From: Luteimonas sp. MC1750
GTDB lineage: Bacteria; Pseudomonadota; Gammaproteobacteria; Xanthomonadales; Xanthomonadaceae
Assembly: GCF_016615955.1 (NCBI RefSeq)
Contig: NZ_CP067113.1
Location: forward strand, 1,054,001-1,118,000
Direction of reading: 5' to 3'
Length of the DNA: 64,000 nt
Below, piece by piece: positions 56,124 through 62,089 of this stretch. Below the pieces are notes generated by a model that saw nothing but the letters and a program-made list of their open reading frames with translations, was not told the DNA's origin and ran no database searches. A program made the translations under genes and the position numbers. Numbering within the stretch: the first letter of the stretch is position 1; each line of letters starts with the position of its first letter.

Positions 56124-56258
56124 ATGAGCATCTACGACCGCATCCTCAACTCCCAAGAACACAGCTTCATCGCACTTCGTTCCGCTGCCCCAGTGGTATT
56201 GGCCCTCATCGGCCTGGCAGTTCTCACTGCCACCATCCTTCCCTCAATCGTCGCCTAA
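56124..56258 (+). CDS. Small membrane protein (44 residues)
   Basis: ATG 56124 (MSIYDRILNSQEHSFIALRS) opens a short protein with one membrane span (about residues 20-42, AAPVVLALIGLAVLTATIL). No Shine-Dalgarno is clear. It begins a unit of four genes on the same strand and probably acts at the inner membrane. Confidence 0.55.
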   Translation: MSIYDRILNSQEHSFIALRSAAPVVLALIGLAVLTATILPSIVA

Positions 56259-56284
56259 CCCTAATCCACAAGGAAAACATCCAC

Positions 56285-56497
56285 ATGAACATGACAGAAC
56301 AAGCAATCGTCGGCGCCATCGCAATCGCCATCTCCGCATCTCTCCTCTGGCTGGGCGGGAAAGCCTTCGATCAAGTTGACAGTTTCAGTACCACCATCAC
56401 CACCGTTGCCGATGACGGCACAAGTCCTGTGCTGATTGAAATGGCTCGTCTTGACGCCGAGCGCGCTGAGCTTCTCGCTCGCCAGCACGCCCAGTAA
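56285..56497 (+). CDS. Small membrane protein (70 residues)
   Basis: ATG 56285 follows AAGGAAAACATCCAC. The protein has one membrane span (about residues 7-25, IVGAIAIAISASLLWLGG) and an acidic soluble tail ending in a helix (LIEMARLDAERAELLARQHAQ). No family is recognised. It lies between two other small genes of the unit. Confidence 0.6.
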   Translation: MNMTEQAIVGAIAIAISASLLWLGGKAFDQVDSFSTTITTVADDGTSPVLIEMARLDAERAELLARQHAQ

Positions 56498-56506
56498 GGA
56501 TCCAGC

Positions 56507-56836
56507 ATGCGAATTGAAGATACCTATCAGGACCTGTTTCACCCCGGCGTATTCGCCGTTATAGCCAACCCCATCGCTGATGGTCTGGCGGGGCAGCCTG
56601 CAATTCGCTACCGCCTCATCCGGTCGAGCAATCAGAACTGGGCCCAGCAAGCCAACACATTGCGGTCAGTCTCACGCACGCCGGGAATTGTAATCATCGA
56701 AGAGTTCGACGTCTTGGAGTCCTGGGCTTGCCTGCCTTCCACGCTCGAACGAATTGCCTCACTCCACCACGAAGCACAACTCCGCTCCGGTCAACTCGCC
56801 CACACCCAATCCAACGAAAGGAAATCCACATCATGA
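56507..56836 (+). CDS. Unknown 109-residue protein
   Basis: The ATG follows AAGGATCCAGC. The soluble protein starts MRIEDTYQDLFHPGVFAVIANP and contains a perfect copy of the dispersed 16-mer in its coding DNA (56717-56732). No family is recognised. The stop overlaps the next ATG. Confidence 0.55.
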   Translation: MRIEDTYQDLFHPGVFAVIANPIADGLAGQPAIRYRLIRSSNQNWAQQANTLRSVSRTPGIVIIEEFDVLESWACLPSTLERIASLHHEAQLRSGQLAHTQSNERKSTS

Positions 56837-57348
56837 TCACTGAAACCTATTTCGACCCAATCTCACAGGCAATCGACACGCTCGAATTGGGGAAGGTAAA
56901 AGCCGCCCTGGCCAGCGCCCGGAAGCACTGCGCTCTAACTCTGAAACAAGACGGTGTGCTCACCGGGCAGGAGATGGCGGTGCCCTCCTGTGTCAAATTA
57001 GCCACGCACAGCGTCATCGAGTCCCGCGACGAAAACGACCTGACCTTGTTGATGTACGCCTGCCTCCTGTATCGCGCCAAGGCTATTGCTGGCGATCGCA
57101 TGGCCTGCCGCGCACTGGATCAGATCATCGGTTGGCTGGTTGAAGAGGGCGCTACTGTCTGGGCCCAAGGCCGTCGTTCAATGGTTCGGGCTGGCACCCA
57201 CAAGGGGCGACCCATGTACGTCCGAGGCGAGGGCACGAACATCATCCAGGCGCTGGGCCAGCGCAATCTTCCTCCTTCGGTGCAGAAATACATTTCTGAA
57301 ACGCACTCGGAGACCTACGACTGGTACGAGCAGCGGGTCCGTGCCTGA
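56833..57348 (+). CDS. Unknown 171-residue protein, weak ankyrin-like segment
   Basis: ATG 56833 (MITETYFDPISQAIDTLELG) overlaps the previous stop. The segment SVIESRDENDLTLLMYACLLYRAKAIAGD has the LxLLMYAC pattern of one ankyrin-like repeat, but a full array is not visible. The 34-base 3' end overlaps the convergent HNH-like gene. The function is unknown. Confidence 0.55.
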   Translation: MITETYFDPISQAIDTLELGKVKAALASARKHCALTLKQDGVLTGQEMAVPSCVKLATHSVIESRDENDLTLLMYACLLYRAKAIAGDRMACRALDQIIGWLVEEGATVWAQGRRSMVRAGTHKGRPMYVRGEGTNIIQALGQRNLPPSVQKYISETHSETYDWYEQRVRA

Positions 57349-58367
57349 GCAAGCTGGGCTCGGAGTTGGTCGACCAACTCCTGGGCCAGCGCCCATTGGC
57401 GAAGCATCTCCAACCCCTCACCCGGATCGGTGGGGAACGCGCTCCCCGAAGTGTTAGCTCTCGCCTCCATGAGCATTTCAGCCTGAGCATCTGCCTGGGC
57501 AAGCACACCTTCGGCCTCTCGTAGCTGACGCTCGAGACGCCTGCGGGCAGTTAACTTCCTGGCTCGCACCGCCCGCTGACCTACTTGCCTGGGTGCCTCA
57601 TCGAACGGCACCGACACGCCGGCAACCCTGCCTATCCGTAGCTCACCGATGCTGGCTGTGGTCAGCCACCAGTAGTCCTGCCGATCGCGAAGCACGCTGC
57701 GGCGGGCCACGCCCACCACCAAGGCGTTGGCCTCAATGAGTTCCCAGACCGTTCGCCGGAACGCAGCGTCGGGCAGCTCATACACCTTCAATTGCTTGTC
57801 CTGGTGAACCAGTGAGCCGGCGAACCTGGCCAGGAAGTGGGCCAACCCTTTCGACTGATCGTCGCCATAACGCGACCCAACTCCTATGAAGCAGGAGCCG
57901 TCATCGGCTTGTGCGGCGTAGACCCGTGAGCGAGGGAAGGTATGCCGGGCAGCAAGAGTGGTGCGGACATCATCGAGTGTTGCGGACTTGGGCAGGTGGA
58001 CCAAGTGGTTGTCTGACAGCAGCAAAGCGGCAGAGCGCTGAGCGAGTAAGTCGTCTGGAAGGTTGGGGTGGGTCAACAAGTCAGAGGAGGAGCGGGCCTG
58101 CTGGCAGCGACGGCAGCAAACGAAAAGGTTGTCGACGACGAGTGGGCCGCCGAGGAAGGTGTGGACGCAAGAGGCAATGACGGGGTGGTCGAAGCCGCGT
58201 GGGTTGGAGTGGTCGAAAGGTTTGTCGCATAACGCGCAAAACGGGCCGGCAGTGGCGAGAACTTTACGCCTGGCATATCGGGGAGCAGTCAGAGGGCGGC
58301 GGACGTCGAGTTGCGCAATTGCCTGCTGGAAGTCTGAAAGCGAAATGGAAGTGTTGGCGGGCGTCAT
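57315..58367 (-). CDS. HNH/zinc-cluster protein of unknown function
   Basis: ATG 58367 is chosen because it lies 28 bases below the -10 of a TTGCCA element. A longer open frame upstream would cross that promoter. Of 350 residues, about 40-95 contain CALCDKPFDHSNPRGFDHP...NLFVCCRRCQQAR, two Cys pairs with a DH between them, typical of HNH-like or zinc-binding folds. The rest is helical and basic near the C-terminus, with a coiled coil (RRRLERQLREAEGVLAQADAQ). A nuclease role is possible but key residues are not certain. Confidence 0.65.
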   Translation of the reverse strand: MTPANTSISLSDFQQAIAQLDVRRPLTAPRYARRKVLATAGPFCALCDKPFDHSNPRGFDHPVIASCVHTFLGGPLVVDNLFVCCRRCQQARSSSDLLTHPNLPDDLLAQRSAALLLSDNHLVHLPKSATLDDVRTTLAARHTFPRSRVYAAQADDGSCFIGVGSRYGDDQSKGLAHFLARFAGSLVHQDKQLKVYELPDAAFRRTVWELIEANALVVGVARRSVLRDRQDYWWLTTASIGELRIGRVAGVSVPFDEAPRQVGQRAVRARKLTARRRLERQLREAEGVLAQADAQAEMLMEARANTSGSAFPTDPGEGLEMLRQWALAQELVDQLRAQLAQARTRCSYQS

Positions 58368-58394
58368 GTCTGGGAGGGGTGGGGCGACATAACC

Positions 58395-58422
58395 AGTTTG
58401 AGAGGGAGGGGCTATTTGGCAA
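58395..58422 (-). promoter_or_regulatory. TTGCCA-N16 promoter element (copy 19)
   Basis: AGTTGCCAAATAGCCC on the minus strand (TTGCCA 58422-58417), 16 bp, CAAACT (58400-58395). It drives the HNH-like gene at 58367. Confidence 0.55.
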
Positions 58423-58453
58423 CTGTGGGAAGCGGTGAAAGGTGAGTTGGGCG

Positions 58454-58500
58454 CCGCCACGGTTGTCAGCCGGTGGAGCGTTGTCTGACAACCGTGGCGG
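58454..58500. repeat. Perfect 16-bp inverted repeat, candidate oriT or operator
   Basis: CCGCCACGGTTGTCAG (58454-58469) and CTGACAACCGTGGCGG (58485-58500) are perfect arms around a 15-base loop. It lies in a 480-base gene-free divergent region upstream of a ribbon-helix-helix gene and the transfer-like genes. No U tract follows, so a terminator is less likely. An oriT or large operator is the best guess. Confidence 0.55.
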
Positions 58501-58780
58501 AAAGAGCACGCGCCAGAATGATCATCGAAAGCGAAATGTACGACTTGATGTGCGGTACCTGACGAGGTGAAGCCACGTCGTAGCGCAGTGCAAGTCGAAA
58601 GCATGGACACCACGCACCTTCTGTGTTTTGCCGGCCCTATGAGGCCTCCCATGCAAAAGCGCCCCTAAACCCAGCAGCAGCGCGGTCTTGCGCGCCTGTG
58701 AGAGCCCCTATGAGGGGCAAGCCTCCAAAACACCATCAAAGCCGCATTGCTGTGCGGTTCGCAGATATGTGAGAGCCCCA
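58501..58780. other. Gene-free region with imperfect repeats
   Basis: No ORF is supported. GGCCCTATGAGGCCTCC (near 58636) and GCCCCTATGAGGGGCAAGCCTCC (58704-58726) are imperfect copies, each with a short hairpin around CTATGAG. TGTGAGAGCCCC occurs twice (58697 and 58768). Such repeats beside an RHH gene suit an operator or relaxosome binding region. Confidence 0.4.
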
Positions 58781-58808
58781 TTGCCAAAGTAGGTTTTCCT
58801 TTTATCGT
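58781..58808 (+). promoter_or_regulatory. TTGCCA-N16 promoter element (copy 20)
   Basis: ATTGCCAAAGTAGG (TTGCCA 58781-58786), 16 bp, TATCGT (58803-58808). GGTTCGCAGA lies 24 bp upstream. It precedes the RHH gene. Confidence 0.72.
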
Positions 58809-58846
58809 GAAATCTCAACGGATAACTCACGAATTGGAAAAAGGAA

Positions 58847-59251
58847 ATGGCAGGAAAAGCGATATCGGTTTGGCTCAATGCAAAGGAGTTGCGACGGTAT
58901 GAGGCGGCGGCTGACAAGCGTGGGCTATCCGTTTCCACCTTCCTGAAACTTTGTACCGAGGAAGTCCTCGCACCGGCCGACCCCTCTCATGACTTCAAAC
59001 AATTGGCCGCAGACCTTCGTGCCGACGTTGCCAAGTCCCTGGCTCGTTTCACCGAAACCGCAGCTCTGGCTCACGAGAGAGACCGCCAAGCCCAGGAAGC
59101 GTTCCGCTCCCAACTGTTTGACGAACAAATTCAAACGGTGAAGAAAGCGGTCGCAGCAGGGCAGGGGCCAACCAAGGCAAGACTTTCTTCGTTCGATGAC
59201 TTCCCTCCCTCAACCCAACCCTCCCCACGACTCACAGGTAATCAAACATGA
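58847..59251 (+). CDS. Ribbon-helix-helix protein, possible relaxosome accessory
   Basis: ATG 58847 follows AAAAAGGAA. The 134-residue protein begins with an RHH (ISVWLNAKELRRYEAAADKRGLSVSTFLKLCTEEV), as in MobC/TraJ-like or Arc-type proteins. A coiled-coil (FKQLAADLRADVAKSLARFTETAALAHERDRQ) and a disordered Pro/Ser tail follow. Its position next to large inverted repeats and ahead of transfer-type genes suggests binding near oriT; this is inferred. It overlaps the next gene by 4 bases. Confidence 0.75.
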   Translation: MAGKAISVWLNAKELRRYEAAADKRGLSVSTFLKLCTEEVLAPADPSHDFKQLAADLRADVAKSLARFTETAALAHERDRQAQEAFRSQLFDEQIQTVKKAVAAGQGPTKARLSSFDDFPPSTQPSPRLTGNQT

Positions 59252-59877
59252 AGACAACCATCCTTACCCTCTCCATCGCCGCAATGCTGGCAGCCACTGC
59301 TCCTGCCATTGCGCAATCCAGCGACACACCACAGGTATCCGAAGAGACCACCAAGCCCAAGACCGACCGGAAGCGTTTATTCAAGGCCGGCGGCCTGGGA
59401 TGTCTGGCTGGTGGCGCAGCCGCCTTCCTTTCCGGCAAACGCGATAAAGCACTGACTGGCTGCGCCATCGGTGCCGCCGTCGGGGGCGTTGGCTCCTACC
59501 GGGCCCAACTCAAAGAAGCCGAAGAACTGGCCGACCGGGCACGCGCCGCCGGCATGACTGCCACCGTCCAGACCAAGGAAGTCGACGCGGACGGGGAGAA
59601 GGTCCAGTCCCTGGCCCAGGTCGCGATCGCTTACGACCCGGCCACTGTCGCCAACGGCGATGAGAGCACAGCCCAGGTGTTCGACCGCATCTCCTCCTTG
59701 GCGAAGAAGTCCAAGACTCCCCTGACCATCGCCGTGGAAGGCCGCAACGCGAAAGCCTGCCAAGTTCCGTTGGCCGAGCTCACCCTCCGCGGAACCTTCC
59801 CTCCTGCCACCGCGGTGGACAACTGCGGCAGCGGCCAGGCCCGGATCCTGATCTCTCCCGTGCCCGACCTGACCTGA
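59248..59877 (+). CDS. Secreted glycine-zipper protein
   Basis: The ATG overlaps the RHH gene stop. The signal peptide is MKTTILTLSIAAMLAATAPAIA. A glycine-zipper stretch (KAGGLGCLAGGAAAFLSGKRDKALTGCAIGAAVGGVG, about residues 46-83) suggests membrane insertion or oligomerisation. A C-terminal domain with paired cysteines (KACQVPLAEL, DNCGSGQ) follows. No lipobox. It may be part of a transfer-related envelope structure. Confidence 0.7.
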   Translation: MKTTILTLSIAAMLAATAPAIAQSSDTPQVSEETTKPKTDRKRLFKAGGLGCLAGGAAAFLSGKRDKALTGCAIGAAVGGVGSYRAQLKEAEELADRARAAGMTATVQTKEVDADGEKVQSLAQVAIAYDPATVANGDESTAQVFDRISSLAKKSKTPLTIAVEGRNAKACQVPLAELTLRGTFPPATAVDNCGSGQARILISPVPDLT

Positions 59878-59884
59878 CCAACTC

Positions 59885-59910
59885 GGCCGGCCTCAACACT
59901 GGGGCCGGCC
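59885..59910 (+). terminator. Possible terminator hairpin
   Basis: GGCCGGCC, a 10-base spacer and GGCCGGCC, followed by TCTTT. Because each arm is self-complementary the stem is plausible, but the U tract is weak. Confidence 0.4.
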
Positions 59911-59929
59911 TCTTTCCGAGGAAACCTAT

Positions 59930-60172
59930 ATGAGCAACAAGAAGCGTACTGGCTATGACCAGACAACCAACCTACCGATGTCCTTCTCAGTAGCGGCGGC
60001 TGCGGGCTTCCTCCACGACGGGATGGGGACGTTTGAGCATGACGTGCGTCCGATCATCGACATCCTCATTGAGAAGGGTCAACCAGCACCTTTCCAAGGC
60101 CTGAGTGCCGAGGACGTGGAGAAGGCTTTTGAACAGCGCAGCAAGCACACCCGAAACAAGCCCCGCCGCTAA
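59930..60172 (+). CDS. Unknown basic 80-residue protein
   Basis: ATG 59930 follows GAGGAAACCTAT. The product starts MSNKKRTGYDQTTNLPMSFS and ends in a basic tail (QRSKHTRNKPRR), with IIDILIEKGQPAPFQGLSAEDVEKAFE between. That middle resembles PFQGLGAEEITTAFAE of the coupling protein at 62090, hinting at a short shared motif. No family is recognised. Confidence 0.6.
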   Translation: MSNKKRTGYDQTTNLPMSFSVAAAAGFLHDGMGTFEHDVRPIIDILIEKGQPAPFQGLSAEDVEKAFEQRSKHTRNKPRR

Positions 60173-60184
60173 CAGACCAACACC

Positions 60185-61222
60185 ATGACCCCGACCAACC
60201 CCACAGACGATTTCGACCTCGACGACCTCCCTGACCTTCCACTGCTAGACATGGACGAGGACGAACAGGAGACCCTGCCCGAGCACCCGGTGGGGGAGTT
60301 GGATCTCCCTGAGCTCGAAGAGATCGAGCCGGTGGAGGGGTCGGTCATTGAAGAGCAAGTCCACCAACCAGACGAGCCCGAGCCGTCGGAACCAGTGCCG
60401 CAACCGCAGCCGGCGATTGCCGCGCCTGCCGAAGAAGAGCCGTCTGTGGTTGTTGAACTGCCGCAGCTGGAAGACGGCCTGGAAGGTCGAGTCGTTGAGG
60501 AAGAACAGCAATCCCACCCCTTGGAGCCTGCCCAGGCGGAGATGCCCGCTCAGGCGGAGATGCCTGCCGTGGGGGAGAGCGGTCAAGCACAGGAGTCGGG
60601 ACTCGCTGAGGAGTCGATAGAGGAGCAAGCCGCCCACGAAGTTGTCGCCGTGGAGGCTGAGCAGGCTATTCCTTCTATAGAGCCAAGCTTGGAGCCGGCA
60701 CCGGAGGAGCATGCCGAAGCTCAAGGCGAGCCGACCTTCGTTCCAGACCCACAACAGATCCAAGACCCACCCGCTCCGCGTTCACGCAAGCCGCTGATCA
60801 TCGGTGGAGCCGTAGCCGCCGCCTTAGCCATTGGCATCGGAACATTCGTGTTCTGGCCGGGCGCCGAGCCCGAGCCGGCTGCACCACCCGTCGCGTCCGC
60901 TCCGGTGCTGCAGCCGGCTGCGTCCATCCCTGAGCCAACACCTGAGCCAGTTGCCGAACCTGCTCCGGAAGTTTCCACCGCGGACCTGGTGGGCGACGTG
61001 CTCTCCGAGCCTCAGGTCCAGGTAGTGGTGGAGCACCCAGAGCCTGAGCCAGTTGCCCCGACCCAGGCCGAAACCCTGCCCGCCGTCGACAAACCCAAGG
61101 TCGCAGCAAAGCCCGTAGCTCCCAAGCCAGCAGCACCTAAACCCGCTCCGAAGACGGAGCCGGAGAAAACCTGGCAGGACGAGGCGCTCAACGCCCTCGA
61201 TGCGTTCGAAAACGGCTTATGA
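60185..61222 (+). CDS. Acidic, Pro/Glu-rich single-pass membrane protein
   Basis: The 345-residue protein has a very acidic, repetitive N-terminal region (residues 1-195, rich in Glu, Pro, Leu and Gln). One membrane span follows (about 200-220, PLIIGGAVAAALAIGIGTFVFW), then a Pro/Ala/Glu-rich periplasmic arm with PEPEPVAEPAPEV and KPVAPKPAAPKPAPK repeats, ending TWQDEALNALDAFENGL. The plan resembles TonB- or VirB10-like energy-coupling or scaffold proteins, without their defining domain. It probably spans the periplasm in the transfer system. Confidence 0.65.
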   Translation: MTPTNPTDDFDLDDLPDLPLLDMDEDEQETLPEHPVGELDLPELEEIEPVEGSVIEEQVHQPDEPEPSEPVPQPQPAIAAPAEEEPSVVVELPQLEDGLEGRVVEEEQQSHPLEPAQAEMPAQAEMPAVGESGQAQESGLAEESIEEQAAHEVVAVEAEQAIPSIEPSLEPAPEEHAEAQGEPTFVPDPQQIQDPPAPRSRKPLIIGGAVAAALAIGIGTFVFWPGAEPEPAAPPVASAPVLQPAASIPEPTPEPVAEPAPEVSTADLVGDVLSEPQVQVVVEHPEPEPVAPTQAETLPAVDKPKVAAKPVAPKPAAPKPAPKTEPEKTWQDEALNALDAFENGL

Positions 61223-61238
61223 GTTCGCAAAACCATGG

Positions 61239-61266
61239 TTGCCAAATCCGACTTTGCTTCTAGCGT
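61239..61266 (+). promoter_or_regulatory. TTGCCA-N16 promoter element (copy 21)
   Basis: GGTTGCCAAATCCGAC (TTGCCA 61239-61244), 16 bp, TAGCGT (61261-61266). GAGTTCGCAAAACC lies upstream. It precedes the gene at 61296 and the coupling protein. Confidence 0.72.
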
Positions 61267-61295
61267 GGAGTGATATCTCAAACTGAAATCACTCC

Positions 61296-62078
61296 ATGAT
61301 CCTCGATAAGATTTTCATTCACCTACGCAAGACTGGAACCACGGGCAAATTCCTGGCAAGCCATGTACTGAACTGGTACGGCAAGCTGTTTATAGGAGCG
61401 CCCAAGCCCGAAGATATCCCCGGGCCAGATGATGACGTCAAGCGACGCATCTCCGATACCTATTTCAACATCTCCACAGAGCGCATGCCTTTGAAGAGGA
61501 ATGCGAACTGGGAAATTTCCCAGTTGTGGACAGCACAGTTGCGCGACGAGGAAGAAAAGCAGGTAGGGATTGCCGCATACATCTATCCGATCGTCATTTG
61601 CACCCTGCTCATGGCAGCAGGTGGCGCTGTCCATAAAGCCACCACGAACCCCGACGGATGGTGGCAGCAACGGCAAGCCAAATCCGCGGCAGAGAAAGCG
61701 GCCAAGTACGAAGCGCAACGAGAGGACAACATCCAGCAATGGACCGTCCAGGCGCAGTCGTACTCAGCACAAAAGTGTCTGGATGAAACCAGCAAGCTCC
61801 GCGTGCGGCATGAGCGAGAGGACCACGATCGCTATTCGGCCATTGAGAAAGGTTGCCGAGAGAATGCCGAAGAGATCAGTCAAATCGGTCAAACAATGAA
61901 CCTGAGCAAATGCGAAGCCTTTGGTCGGCACCTGTTCGAGGACCTGGAAGGCCGCAACGGCTCAATGACCTGGGCCGATGACCTTGCGTGGCGTGGGGGC
62001 TGTATGAGCCGCTTCGGAACTGAACTCCGTGCCTCACTCGAACCGTTCATCAATCAAATCCGCGCCCGAGCAAACTGA
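61296..62078 (+). CDS. Membrane protein upstream of coupling protein
   Basis: The 260-residue protein begins MILDKIFIHLRKTGTTGKF and has one strong membrane span (about residues 90-112, IAAYIYPIVICTLLMAAGGAV). The periplasmic or cytoplasmic C-terminal half is helical with several cysteines (KCLDETS, KGCRENAEE, SKCEAFGRH, RGGCMSRF). It is 11 bases from the coupling protein start, so both share a transcript under the TTGCCA element. It may be a secretion-channel component; no family is recognised. Confidence 0.65.
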   Translation: MILDKIFIHLRKTGTTGKFLASHVLNWYGKLFIGAPKPEDIPGPDDDVKRRISDTYFNISTERMPLKRNANWEISQLWTAQLRDEEEKQVGIAAYIYPIVICTLLMAAGGAVHKATTNPDGWWQQRQAKSAAEKAAKYEAQREDNIQQWTVQAQSYSAQKCLDETSKLRVRHEREDHDRYSAIEKGCRENAEEISQIGQTMNLSKCEAFGRHLFEDLEGRNGSMTWADDLAWRGGCMSRFGTELRASLEPFINQIRARAN

Positions 62079-62089
62079 GGACAATTCCC

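Noticed and set aside
57315..58652. Longer version of the HNH-like gene starting at 58652
   Set aside because: It would run through the TTGCCA element and the 16-bp inverted repeat; the shorter start at 58367 fits the promoter and the protein-like composition.
60245..60763. Open frame opposite the acidic membrane protein, rich in Leu and Arg
   Set aside because: It mirrors the Glu/Pro-rich repeats of the real gene; composition is explained by the complementary codons.
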